64,000 nucleotides of DNA, from NCBI RefSeq assembly GCF_000346465.2, contig NC_034012.1, forward strand, positions 18,526,548-18,590,547, written 5' to 3'. The notes under the pieces were generated by a model. The model worked only from the letters and a program-made list of their open reading frames with translations. It made no database searches and had not been told where the DNA came from. Within the stretch, counting starts at the first letter, position 1. Each line of letters opens with the position of its first letter. The stretch is from Prunus persica. Taxonomy: Eukaryota; Streptophyta; Magnoliopsida; Rosales; Rosaceae. The position numbers were made by a program, and so were the translations under genes. Shown piece after piece: positions 42,953 through 53,438 of this stretch.

Positions 42953-45446
42953 CAATGATTGATTTCTACCTCTTTTGATCTTGTCTTCATTCATTTTCTT
43001 AAGGGTCAGTGCCTGCCTCCAATCAGGTGCAATCTACAAAAGAACCATATCGTTGTAATGTTACAAACAAGTTCAAGGAAAAAGAAACAAAGAAAAAAAA
43101 ACAAACATATCTCATTGGCTGCACATATATTATATAATGAGATCGACATTTGTAAAGCAATCTGCACTACTATATAGAAAAAAAGGTTCTTGATTCACAT
43201 CTTTTTCAACATCATTATAACTGGGTGTTTTCCACCCATAACTCCTGAGAAACTGCTCTAAATCTCCACCAAGTTTGAACTATGCATGCTTTCAAAAATA
43301 GGGCAACCACACATGCAGAGAATTTCAAAGTGTGCATGGCCATGCATTAAGCTTTGGTACATTTGCATAATCCAATCCCTAAAATAAAATCATACCATCA
43401 AACACTGTTCCACAAGTTCCCTACTCCTAGAATGGTCACCACTTCTGTAATACCCAACAGCAAGAAGATACAGCTTCTCTCTCAACTGCAGAGGGCTGGC
43501 ATTAGCATTAGCTTCAGCCACAGAGGCTGCAAATTACAAATATATCAAGTCAGAAAAAGGCACAAAAAATCAATAAATTGAACAGCATGAAGGTGGTGCA
43601 CTGCGTAACGGTCAAAAGAGACCTGGCAAGCTGACTACCTTATCTAAGAAGCCCTAACGAAAAAGTGTGTGGGTGTGTGGGTGTGCGGGTGTGTGGGTGT
43701 GTGAGAGAGAAACAGAGACAGAGACGGAGACGAAGAACCTTCAAGCATTGCTATCCCACGTTGCACATCTTCTGGTTGTCTTGAATGAACAAGAGCCCAT
43801 GATAATCGCATGATACATTCTTTAAAAAATTCATCAGAGGAACCTTTCTGAGCATCAGAAACCTCCCTTTCACAACCCTGTCATAACATGCATTCAGAAA
43901 CATGAAAACATCGGATGAGTGTGGCATGCAACATGATCACTCCTGCCAAACACTCATCAATAAATTCTTGCAGTCCTTAAAATGCATTTACATTAGAATG
44001 CTAAAAAATTACTAGTCATTTATTTCCACATCTTTTGGGATTAGGACTCTGTTTCTTTCTTTTTTTTTTCCCCTTTTTTTTAATACCCACAAATGCACCA
44101 ATCCATTGTGCGGACACAGATTTGAAACTGGGGCCCCTGACCAAACCCTACAATCTTTGGGCTGCAGGAAAGACTAGGAAATAGCTAGGTAGATCCTTTT
44201 GGGAGTTTCAAACGGACCACATGGGAGCAAACCATGTGCCTGACCATTACAGCTGACACCACGTTGCTGATTAGGACTCTGTTATGAACCAGCCAATATT
44301 AGAGCTGTGTAAGAATTTAATCTTTAAAACCGTAAGATCCCACCATGGTTCCAAATCATGAGGTACCACTTTTACCTTGGTGAGGTGGTAGCCATGTTCC
44401 CTAGTAGGTTCACACATCTACTAGTATTCAATGACTAAGCACTATTCTACCAAGGCATTATACTCCAACCTCTAGATAGCCCTTATGGAACTCCAACCCC
44501 AGTAATGCGGGTTGGCTCTCATAGATCGTTAAGAACTAGTTACTACTCCTCATAAGTTCGAGGAGTTAAGGAGTAGAAGATGTAGTTACTTACGCATTAG
44601 AGTCGTAACAAGATCCACATTCTTTACCTTACTCATCACGATATGTAAAGCACTTGATTGTTTTCACTTGTAGTAAATTAAACTGAAATTATCACGCGAG
44701 CTACAACCACATTGCAGTTTCTAGTAAAAAGCAACATGATTTTTTTTTATTGAAAAAATAATAATAATAATAATTGGGAAGAATAAAACAAAAGGGAATA
44801 CATCAGTGCATCATAATATAGACAAAACACTCTGATCTGGATAGATTGTAAGGTTGGTTATTACTTCTTAAGAACGTCTACACTTTCTACCAATGACATG
44901 CATATTGTTTTTGTAAAAGCTGTTTCAAACCCGAAATTGCAAAGGAGCTGCTGAAATCGAAACTCTAACAAATGGAGTATCCGCAACGATGATTTAATGG
45001 GGGATTCAATTTTACATTCATCTGATTTAATCCCCACATCGTTATTATTATTATCCATTAAATAATTCAACGAAATAACCAAATAATTGCAATTAGAGAA
45101 GTTCAAATCTTGAGAAAATGATAACCATGGTCCATTATAAGACGGATTTATACATACAAGCAAGCTAACAACAAAACCTTGACAAGAAAAGTCTTTTAAT
45201 TTACCCTAGAAAATCAAATAATCGAATTAATTCTGTCGAAAGTTAATTAGCTCTTAAAACCATAAGCTGCAAACCAATTTCACATGTATGCCAAAATTTT
45301 AAGCAATAAATAATAACAAATAAGTTTAGAAAAATGCTAGGAAAAGTGCTTACAGCGATGACGTCGCGGTCGCACCATGGGATCTGATCGCCACCGGAGA
45401 AGAAGTTGCCAACCGACTCGAAGAATTTCCCAACATCCGCTGCCAT
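42725..45446 (-). CDS. FIS1: Mitochondrial fission 1 protein (FIS1), 170 aa, five exons
   Basis: Exons on the minus strand are 45354-45446, 43739-43877, 43396-43526, 42970-43033 and 42725-42810, all with GT-AG introns, and phases add up to 171 codons with stop. FIS1 is a tail-anchored outer-membrane protein of mitochondria and peroxisomes that helps recruit the dynamin-related fission machinery. Visible: the N-terminal arm 'FFESVGNFFSGGDQIPWC'; two TPR-like helical pairs including 'RLSWALVHSRQPEDVQRGIA' and 'REKLYLLAVGYYRSGDHSRS'; the 'DWRQALTLKKMNEDKI' block; a C-terminal membrane segment 'AATAVGLIAGGIAAAVARKK' with the basic tail that sets targeting. Length is normal. Intron 1 is long (1476 bp) and holds a SINE. 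A MULE begins only 197 bp upstream of the ATG. Assignment is secure; A or B paralogue cannot be decided. Confidence 0.96.
42863..42949. repeat. (TA)n(GA)n microsatellite in FIS1 intron 4
   Basis: About 15 TA units are followed by about 28 GA units. It lies between exons 4 and 5 of FIS1, 20 bp from the exon 4 donor, and is probably length-polymorphic. Confidence 0.95.
43665..43710. repeat. GGGTGTGT microsatellite in FIS1 intron 2
   Basis: Five imperfect GGGTGTGT units (one with GGGTGTGC) followed by a GA run. It lies just inside the intron on the donor side of exon 2. Confidence 0.85.
44054..44268 (-). mobile_element. SINE in FIS1 intron 1, 15-bp target duplication
   Basis: The direct repeat GATTAGGACTCTGTT occurs at 44039-44053 and 44269-44283 and brackets a 215-bp insert. 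On the minus strand the insert begins with tRNA-like A-box sequence (GTCAGCTGTAATGGTCAGGC) and B-box sequence (GGTCCGTTTGAAACTCC) and ends in an A-rich tail (A8GGGGA10). Those are the hallmarks of a tRNA-derived SINE moved by LINE enzymes. It has the same orientation as FIS1. Confidence 0.9.
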
Positions 45447-45814
45447 TCTCGTTTGCTTTGTGTGTTTTGGGGTTTTTGCTTCACGGTTCAGATAGACGAG
45501 TAAAAGCCCAAATTGAGCCTCTTTCCTCTGTCGCTTTCTTTTGGGAGGGATTTTGTTTGATATATAAAGATATTTTTTTAATAAATTACTTCAGTGCTAA
45601 GTCTTGTTTGGTCTCTCGACCGAAAAAACATATTTAATTCTTGGGTGATTTTATTGGCACCTTAAAATTTGCTCACCTCACATTCTCTTTACACCCCAAT
45701 GAATTTTAGTAAAATTTAAAATTACTCACTACACCCCATTTTTCTTCCTAAATTGCCCTCATGAACCTCATTCCTTAACTTACCTGTGTAATTCCCACTG
45801 AAATCGTTACCTTG

Positions 45815-46005
45815 TTTTAATGGTAGTCCATCAAATTTATTTTCGTTTTTCAGTGGCTGTCCACCAAATGTGTTTTCGTTTTTTAGTGGTAGTCCACCGA
45901 ATCTATTTCAGTTTTATAATGGTAGTCCACCGAATTTGTTTACGTTTTCCAGTGGTAGTCTACTAAATTCGTTTCTTGTTTTAGTGATCATCTACCGAAT
46001 TCGTT
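45815..46005. repeat. About 35-bp tandem repeat inside the MULE
   Basis: Five to six degenerate copies of a unit around 'TTTAGTGGTAGTCCACCGAA' follow each other. Related 'CACCGAA' and 'CTACCGAA' words recur at 46845-46930 near the other end, like subterminal repeats. Confidence 0.85.
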
Positions 46006-46037
46006 ATTGAGTTTGTACTTAATATTGTTTTTAAGAT

Positions 46038-46766
46038 ATGAAGAGGACTCGCAGAAGTACTACTGAGGCTTCATCATCTCGACCTAATAGACAACGTCCC
46101 ACAGCCTCAACGAGGAGACATAAAACGCCGAGGTTAGCCCCTCAAGAGGACCAGCCCCAGCATGGTCCCCTAGACCACTTTAAGGATACTACAAAGGTTG
46201 AAGATGTAGCTACTACTCATGATAGTAATGTTGAGGTAAATGTCGAGCCTACTGAGCCATTTTGAGTAGGTCTCATTGATCCATCTTTACTTACAAGTTT
46301 TAAAACTCACATAGCAGCTGCAATTTGGAATAATCAGGTAAGTCGTTTTACTGTAACAATAGAAAGCAGAATATAAGTCTGGTTCATGATAATTAACCTA
46401 AATATTTTTTTTTGTATTTGACTAGGAATCCCTTAGGTGCATGTCGAAGACATCTACCCTTCGTGAGTGGAATTGGTGGGCTAATCCAAATAATAGTATA
46501 TTCAAAGGGTACATTCAGAGGTTTGGATTAGAGCAACTTATTAGGTGTTCTTAACGGAATGCAGATAAGATTGTTATATCTACCTTCGTTGAGAGGTGGC
46601 ATCCCGAAATGAACATCTTTCACATGCCTTTTGATGAGATGACCATCACATTGGATGATGTGTCATCTATTTTAAGGGCGTCACCTTGTTTTTGTTCCTT
46701 CAATAGGAGTAAGGTCAAAATAGCTTACATTAAATTTGTGGTCAACAATAAGTTACTGAAAAAATA
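46038..46766 (+). pseudogene. MAIN-like/plant mobile domain gene fragment in the MULE
   Basis: Exon 1 (46038-46337) begins with a basic, Ser/Thr-rich region 'MKRTRRSTTEASSSRPNR' and has a stop at 46263. After a GT-AG intron (46338-46425), exon 2 encodes 'STLREWNWWANPNNS', then 'VISTFVERWHPEMNIFHMPF' and 'EMTITLDDVSSILRASP'. That pattern ('ERW-P-E-H-FH-P ... TITLDDV') is the start of the plant mobile domain found in MAIN-like and phosphatase-7-long-form proteins and in transposons. The domain breaks off at about 46766. A second stop lies near 46552. It is non-functional. Confidence 0.75.
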
Positions 46767-47387
46767 AATATATTTCAGTTTGTTGCCACTGAATTGTAGG
46801 TGAAAATTCGATAATACACCACCGAATACCGTTCCATGTTACGATGGATCTCCACCGCATCTTAAGTTAACGACTGGTCAAACACAACCGAAATAGGTGC
46901 ACTGTTTCGATGGCATCCTACCGAATTTACCTATCACGTTCAATACCGATGTGCTAAATGCAATTAACAACCATCATGAAATCCTAAACTTAAAAAACGC
47001 CAAAAAATAAACTCATACATCATTCGAAGCCTCTCTTACTTCAGTCTCACCCTTCATGAATAAATACAAGATATTGTGTCACCAATATAAGTGTATAAAC
47101 CTCATTAGGGTTGTAGGAACATGATGGTTTGAGAAAAAAGTCTAACTAAGGTTGTAGAAACATATGTGGGGTGTAGTGAGCAAATTTAACTTTTATTTAA
47201 AATGTTTGTTTATCCTTAATGGTAATTATGGGTAAAATAGATTATTCATGTTTTAAATTAGTATGGGGTGCAAAGAGAAAATAATGGGGTGCCAATAAAA
47301 TCACCCTTAATTTTTTCTCTCCCTGCTTTTCTTTTAATGCAATCCATAGTTTTTTATTTTTGTTTGTCACACACTATCAAAGTGTCA

Positions 47388-48029
47388 TGAAAAGGGGTTT
47401 CACCGCACACCTACTACTAAAATATTGTTGCCCCTAAAACTAAACAGATAGAGAGAGAGGAAACTTACAGGTGGTGTGATGATTAGGCATGGTGGACCCT
47501 TGATGTGAGCATTCGATACCTTGAGGTATGATGCTTCGTTCCGGGTAAGAAAAGAAATAATGGATGAGGTCGAGAGTACCGATGTAGTACCAGCCCAAGA
47601 CCCTCTGATGGCAAAGTTATTTCGGGAGAATTCTCTGTTTTAAGCTCGTATTTATAGCGTAAATCAAGCTGAGTGATCTTACCCTTTGTCTAGGGCAAAG
47701 GGTCTTTTTATAGAGAGCATTTGGGATGCTCTTAGAACTTAGTTTCTATGTGGGACTTGTGAGAGTGTCCTCTGAGGTCGACACAAGTTCACAAAATATC
47801 AGTGGGGGCTTTTCGAGATCCTTTTGTACAATCGGCATGGAGTGCCGATCGTTACGTCTTAGGAGCTTGTGGGAGCGTAAGCCGATCAGCGGGTGACGAG
47901 AGTGTCTTGTGATGAATCGGTCACCCATGCCGATTCATACCTTTGATCGATCTGTCGGTGAGCCAGAATGTCTCCGTACTCTTTCCACGTGTCATGAAGT
48001 GAGTGGTAGGGTCAGCTACAGTACAAACA
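47388..48029 (-). repeat. 3' LTR of a second minus-strand Tat-like Gypsy element
   Basis: On the minus strand the LTR starts TGTTTGTACTGTAGC (48029) right after a purine-rich ACTTGGGGGACTTC tract. TATAAAAAG occurs at about 47703-47711, and it ends at a CA near 47388. Its first 281 bases recur at 53012-53299. AGTGTCA at 47381-47387 recurs at 53300-53306 just outside the other LTR copy, a likely though slightly shifted target duplication. Confidence 0.75.
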
Positions 48030-48227
48030 GAAGTCCCCCAAGTTTCCGATTGAGAAGGGACTTCTTGATTGGGGACTTGTCTTTGATTTTTGGCATTTTG
48101 ACCGGGACATGAGCGTCCTCGCGTAATCTGCCGATGGTAGTCATGGAGTCCCCCAAGTCATCGAGCAAGGGGGAGCCTGGAAGATTGGAAGGGAACGGTA
48201 ACAAGAGCCGAAGGCGTGGAAGCTTTG

Positions 48228-48584
48228 AGAAAAACTCAACCATTGTGCGCCTACTGGTCGGCTTAAGAGGTAAGTGAAAAAGTTGACCCATGGGTGGCTG
48301 CCGTTCGACATAAGAGGTGAGTGAGAACCCAACCAATGTGCGCCTGCCATTCGGCATGAGAAATGAGTGAGAACTTAACCAATGTGCGCCTACCGTTCGG
48401 CACGATAAGTGAGTGAGAACTCAACCATTGTGCGCCTGCCATTCAGCACGAGAAGTGAGTGAGAACTCAACCAATATGCGTCTGCCGTTCCGCATGAAAA
48501 GTGAGTGAGAACTCAACCATTGTGCTTCTGCCGTTCGGCCTAAGAAGTGAGTGAGAACTCAACCAATGTGCGCCTGCCGTTTAT
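48228..48584 (+). repeat. 46-bp tandem repeat array (7-8 copies)
   Basis: The unit is about 'GTGAGTGAGAACTCAACCAA' followed by TGTGCGCCTGCCGTTCGGCA and a variable CGAGAA end. Copies vary mainly in the palindromic TGCCGTTCGGCA core. The array lies between the 3' LTR and the promoter of the antisense gene. That palindrome is also scattered in 1-1645. Confidence 0.93.
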
Positions 48585-48734
48585 GGGTGAAGTTGCGCTG
48601 TAAAAAGTCTAAGAATTTTGAAGCGCTTGCTCAAGTGGGATGCGATGACTCTTAGGCTTCCCTGTGCATGTGTGACACGTGTCGGGAGGGCTGCGAAGAG
48701 TTGCGTCGTTTCGTTTCCCGATGCTAGGTCGTCC

Positions 48735-48740
48735 TATAAA
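48735..48740 (+). promoter_or_regulatory. TATA box of the antisense gene
   Basis: TATAAA in the context CGTCCTATAAATGGACCG precedes a non-coding first exon. That exon ends at a donor (GAG/GTATGC, 48902) and is joined to an acceptor (TTTGTAG, 49061) directly before the ATG at 49062. This gives the antisense gene its own promoter. Confidence 0.6.
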
Positions 48741-49519
48741 TGGACCGAAGCGACAGTTGGAGGAGTACTTGATATTTTGAGAGCAACCAGAGCTTGTGAG
48801 AGGCGATTTCTGGCGAGTGCATTGCAGCAGCGTAGGCGATTTTCAGCGAGGTTTTCAAGGCGGAGGCCATTTTCGGCAGTTCCCGAACACTGTGTGAACG
48901 AGGTATGCTGCCGTATTTTCCTCTGCATTAAACCAAAGTCTTCATTTGTTGCATGAATATGTATGAACATAGATGAACGTAGATGAACATGAGCTCTTGG
49001 GCTTTAGGGTAGGAGTTTGATTCTGGCATGGCGTTTAGTTTATTTTCGCTTTTGTTTGTAGATGTTAGATGCCGAATCAGACTATAGTGATAGCCCAAGA
49101 GCATTTGAGGGAGAATTGGCTTTGGAAAGCTCGACTGCAGGGTTTGATAGTGCCGATTTTGAGGGCATTGAGGTAGTATGGGGTATAGAGGTGTCTACCG
49201 AATTAGGGAGCACTTTAAGTGTGGAGGTGGTTGAGGTTAATAACTCTCAGCCATCGACATCCGGTCGTCGAGTTGAGGCGACCGAGGCTGATGTACCAGT
49301 TGCCGATCTCGGAGAAGACGTGCTAACTGTGGTTACCGGAAGGCAATGGGTGCCGATGACGAAGCCTAATAGCCCCATTTTTGGTGTGGATTTCCTAAAG
49401 CTGAACACCTTGAACAAGGCGGAGTTGGCAAAAATTAGGGCTGAGTATCACATCCTAGATTCGGTAGTGATGCGGATCCCAGGGCCGTTAGAGTCCTTGA
49501 GCAATGCGGACGGTGAGGT

Positions 49520-52218
49520 TGTAATAACCCAAATCTTAATTAATATTTAATTAGTAATTTATTAAGAGGAAAAGACAATTTTGCACTTGGAATAATGTAT
49601 TAAAGAAAAGTTGACTTTTTGACCAAGAAGGAATTTGACAATTCCACACACATCGTTGCGTAGAGTACGACGAAACGAGTCCGTAGACACGAAGTGGGCT
49701 CGAATCGGAGTTTTAACGAAGAAAATACGGTTAAAATACTCTGAGGGGCAAAACGGTAATTTGAAAAATCAGATTGTAAAACCTCATTCTCTCTCTTCTC
49801 CCTCAGTCTCTCTTCCTTCCCTCTCCCGACGTCCTCCCTTCAGCTGATTTTCAAACCTCCATAGCTTCCGCCACCGACCACCCCAGCCCCTGCCGTCGGT
49901 GCCAAAAGGACCAGCTCGGTTTCGTCTTTAAGCCCCGATCACTTTCCGCCGCCAGCCGCCGTGAAATCGCCGGAAAACTGGAAGGAAAGTAGCCGGTTTT
50001 GGCAGATTTTCCAAGCTTTTGATCTCCGTCATTCGGCCACCAAATCAGACGAGTGACGTATGGTTTTCTAGCTATTTTTCATGCTCTAGCTGCTGCTTGG
50101 GTAGGATTTCAGAAATTTCAAGCGTAGATTGTTCGATTTTCAATCTAGGTTTCAGTCAGTTTTGAGGGTGCAATTTTGACCACTTCCGGCCAGATTTTGG
50201 AGTAAATCCAAGAACAAAAGTGGTTCCAAATAGGGTGTTTTACCTAGGACAGGAGTTTGGGCCAGCGGTTTGGAGATTTTCCGACCGCCAGAAATTTATC
50301 AAGCCACCCACGCGCTGCCGGCGCGTGTGGCGGCGCGTGTACAGTTTAGTGGAGCTCACTTTCAGTCCTAGAATGATCCTCGTGTTGTCACGAGCGCCTA
50401 GGAATTCGCGGATCTCAATTTGGATACCGTTTGAGCCTCGAACGAATTTTTGCATATTGTGCGATTTTCGGGTTCAATATTGTTGAGCCGTTGGATCGTA
50501 ATCTTTTTCAGATATGTTACTCTAGACAATTCCAGAATCGTATAGGATTCGACGGATCGTGTATCGGAGTCTCGGATACTCCGAAATCGCGAACCCTAGG
50601 GCTAGGGTTTAGAAATCGTGCGATTGTACGATTGTAATCAATCCGACCGTCCGATCGAGATCAAACCCTCGGGACATGTGTCCTAGGTATATTAGAACTT
50701 CTAGAGGCTTCCGGATCATAGTGTGAGGTCGTGGACCCACGGGGTCCCGGGTTGACTTTTTGGGACTTTAGCTCTTTTTGAGTCCTAAGATACTGCTAAA
50801 CTATTCCAAGTGGAAGGAAAGCTTTTCTGGGCATAGGAACAACTTTAATCTGACGCACGTACTTCTAGGAGCCGGGGTCAGGGTTTTTAAATGAATACTA
50901 TATTGAGTATTGTATTAATAGAATATTATGGTCATTGAATCAGGCACCCGGGCACCAGTTGACCCGTAGGAGGGACCTTCAAGAGGTCCAGCGAGCACGG
51001 ACCATCTGTGAGTGGACTCTTTGTTTTTATAAATGAGTTTAAGCAGTTCAGTTACAGTATTTGATCTTGAATAAGTTTTATTCAAGGATTAGTGTTTTAT
51101 AAGCTGTTATATGCTTTTAAATATTTTGTTTTGCATGCTGTCGAGTGGAACATCCTTAAAAGGATACAGGAAAAGAAATTCTAGTGAATTATCAGATAAG
51201 TGGCAGCAGAATTTTAGAGTTTTACAGAAATTCAGTTATTCAACAGATTTTCTTCAGAAACTTTATATTTTCCTAAACCACCTTAGGTACCCAGATATAC
51301 AGATGTTGCCTTCGGTAAATAAGTTGCCTTCAGATTAAATGTTGCCTTCGGATGGTATTGGTTGCCTTCAGTTTAGTCAGCATGCTTGACAGTTGCCCCA
51401 CGAGTTCTATGGTACCCGAACTCGTGTGGAGCGAGTAATGCGGATTAGGCTGATTACAGTCTCCTGAATCCTGCTAGTTGCAGCTCGGACTGACCTTGTG
51501 TCACTGAGACCTGCGAGTACGTGTCACCCTTGGTGATGCGAGAAATTGACGGATATTAGGAATTGACGGAAATAAGGGGTACACCTAGGTGGTAGTTTTA
51601 AACTGTTTCAATGCTTTTAAGAAATTAATGTTGACCATGAGTATGATTGGCATATATATGTATAATTGTATGAGTGCATTGATTTCAGTACGAATATAAT
51701 TAAGAGAATAATTTAGTTTGTATAACTGTTTTTACAGTGGGGTTAGTATGTTCTTATGTATTTTTCTAAACTTGTTTTTGGGTCCACTCACCCTTTCAAT
51801 GTTTTGCGCCCCCAGGCAGTAGGCGTGCACAGTGATCCACCACCGGGCCGTTTTCCACCTTCCGCGCTTTCCTTTCTGATGTAGGACTTTTTGTTTTGTA
51901 AAAGAATTGACTCCTTTGTAAATTATTGGTAGTCGCTCTGATAATTTGCACTAGAATTAGAATTTAACTGTTGGAATGTATATATACGTATGTTGGCAGT
52001 TGGTAGTGTATATATGCTTGTTTAGCAGGAAAATGTATTGGTATTGATCCAGTTACAGGGGAGACTCTGCCAATTTTTCGGTAGGAGTCAACCTTGTTAT
52101 TTTATCGTGCTTTGTAGGGAAGGGCAATTAGGTCATTCGTGCCCAACATCCGACAGGTGTCGGACACGCACAGGGTCCAACTCGGATTCCAAAGCGGAAT
52201 TTGGGTCGGGTCTTGTCA
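49520..52218 (+). repeat. Tekay-like Gypsy solo LTR (2699 bp) inside the antisense gene
   Basis: It starts TGTAATAACCCAAATC and ends GGGTCGGGTCTTGTCA and is homologous to 21099-22882, but longer by about 0.9 kb. Shared landmarks are 'GAGTCCGTAGACACGAAGTG', 'TTGCCTTCGG' repeats (51306-51370), 'GAATTGACGGA' and 'TTTTGCGCCCCCAGGCA'. The host reading frame is rejoined precisely when it is skipped. Flanks GAGGT and ACTAG do not match, so the target duplication is lost or the LTR arose through recombination between elements. No coding capacity. Confidence 0.82.
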
Positions 52219-52652
52219 ACTAGTCTTCTTCACCGATGTCTTCAAACATGGGCTTCGGCTGCCTTTGAGACATTCGGTACTAAAGATCCTAGACCAGATC
52301 GGCTATGCTCCTGGGCAGTTTAATCCAAATTTTTGGATTACTCTGCTCGGGATGATCACTGCATTCGACATAGCTAGTGAAGTATAGCCAAGCTATGAAC
52401 AGTTCGCCTACCTGTACAGTGTGACGAGGGCAAAAAACACTGACCAAGGGGGATGGGTTCAGTCGAACTGTCTGTCTGCAAGGCAGCGTGGACATTTCGT
52501 GGTGGGGGTGCCGAGCTCGCAAAAGACGTGGCATCAACGTCGGGTACTGGTGTCCGGAGCTTGGGAATTGACACCATGGGTGATTGTGGAGAGGTCCATC
52601 CCTACGACCTTTCAAACAATCGGCAGGCCATAAAATGTCGTTCGGTAGTGGG

Positions 52653-52673
52653 TTTTTTTTTTTTTTTTTTTTT
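52653..52673. repeat. T21 homopolymer
   Basis: A run of 21 T lies inside the presumed intron before the last exon of the antisense gene. Confidence 0.9.
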
Positions 52674-53011
52674 CCAAAGCTAACCTAGGTTGTACATTTC
52701 CTGATTTCAGTGTCTTTGAAACAGCCAACCGCATTCAAGCGGGACATTGAGATGATTGAGCGCATTTGGTCGAAGATTGCCGAAGAAGATCGTTTCTTCA
52801 AGACCCTGTTAGACTTCGGCAATCTGTTCAAGGTGGGCCTGATCAGCAAGCTCGAGCACGCCTGAAGGCAAATGGAGAAAGAGGAAGAAGAGAAGAGGAA
52901 CAGTAAGTGATGCTGATCGGCCTTCATTGATTTTTTATTTGCGTCTGCACGTCGTTCCTGCTTTGACTTCGTTTCTGTTGACTTTGTGTGCTGTGGCCGG
53001 AGGTAGGGCGA

Positions 53012-53299
53012 TGACGGACTCGTGACAGTGTCCTTTAAGGTCGACACAAGTTCTCAAAATATCAGTGGGGGCTTTTCGAGATCCTTTCGTACAATCGGAA
53101 TGGAGTGCCGATAGTTACGTCTTAGGAGTTTTCGGAAGCGTAAGCCGATCAGCAGGTGACGAGAGTGCCTTGTGATGAATCGGTCACCTATGCCGATTCA
53201 TACCTTTGACTGGTCTGTCGGTGAGCCAGCATGTTTCCTAACTCCGTACTCTTTCCACGTGTCATGAAGTGAGTGGTAGGGTCAGCTACGGTACAAACA
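53012..53299 (-). repeat. Truncated 5' LTR (U3 part) of the second Tat-like element
   Basis: This is a direct repeat of 47749-48029 with about 90% identity and one 10-bp insertion (near 53238). It holds only the U3 part; the TATA box, R and U5, and all of gag-pol are missing, so a deletion joined the antisense gene to the middle of the 5' LTR. Its outer end (ACAAACA) is followed by AGTGTCA, matching the far-left flank of the element. Confidence 0.75.
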
Positions 53300-53438
53300 A
53301 GTGTCATAAGGTTCGAACATAAGACTATTAGTCTACAAGTCAATGCCTTTTTTTAACTGAACTAGACTAGTTGGCCTCTTCTTGTTTGTTTTACGTTTTG
53401 GTTGTCTGTTCCTGTCAAGCAAAATATGAAGTTACTAA

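Larger units (their letters stand above)
45643..47306. mobile_element. MULE (Mutator-like element) carrying a MAIN-like/PMD fragment, upstream of FIS1
   Basis: Terminal inverted repeats read GGGTGATTTTATTGGCACC on both ends and extend more weakly (TCTTT(A/G)CACCCCA). Nine-base flanks TTAATTCTT (45634-45642) and TTAATTTTT (47307-47315) match at 8 of 9 positions, the target length typical of Mutator elements. There is no transposase. The interior holds a 35-bp tandem repeat and a broken PMD-type gene. The left end lies 197 bp from the FIS1 start codon, so it may have replaced or altered promoter sequence. Confidence 0.85.
49062..52908 (+). pseudogene. Antisense additional ORF resembling 'putative gypsy type transposon' proteins, split by a solo LTR
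   Basis: 49062-49519 encodes an acidic N-terminus ('MLDAESDYSDSPRAFEGELA') and 'LNTLNKAELAKIRAEYHI', then 'VVMRIPGPLESLSNADGEV'. The frame resumes beyond the LTR at 52224 with 'VFFTDVFKHGLRLPLRHSVL', 'QIGYAPGQFNPNFWITLLG' and, after a stop at 52385, 'PSYEQFAYLYSVTRAKNTDQ'. This resembles the plant domain labelled putative gypsy-type transposon (Transposase_28). A later exon (52711 to about 52908) is helical ('DIEMIERIWSKIAEEDRFF'). The gene lies antisense between the 3' LTR and where pol would be, as known for Tat elements. Function is unknown; this copy is dead. Confidence 0.72.

Noticed and set aside
48228..48584. Regularly spaced 46-bp repeats that could suggest a CRISPR array
   Set aside because: The copies are contiguous with no unique spacers, the DNA is plant nuclear sequence and no cas genes are present; it is a tandem repeat inside a retrotransposon.
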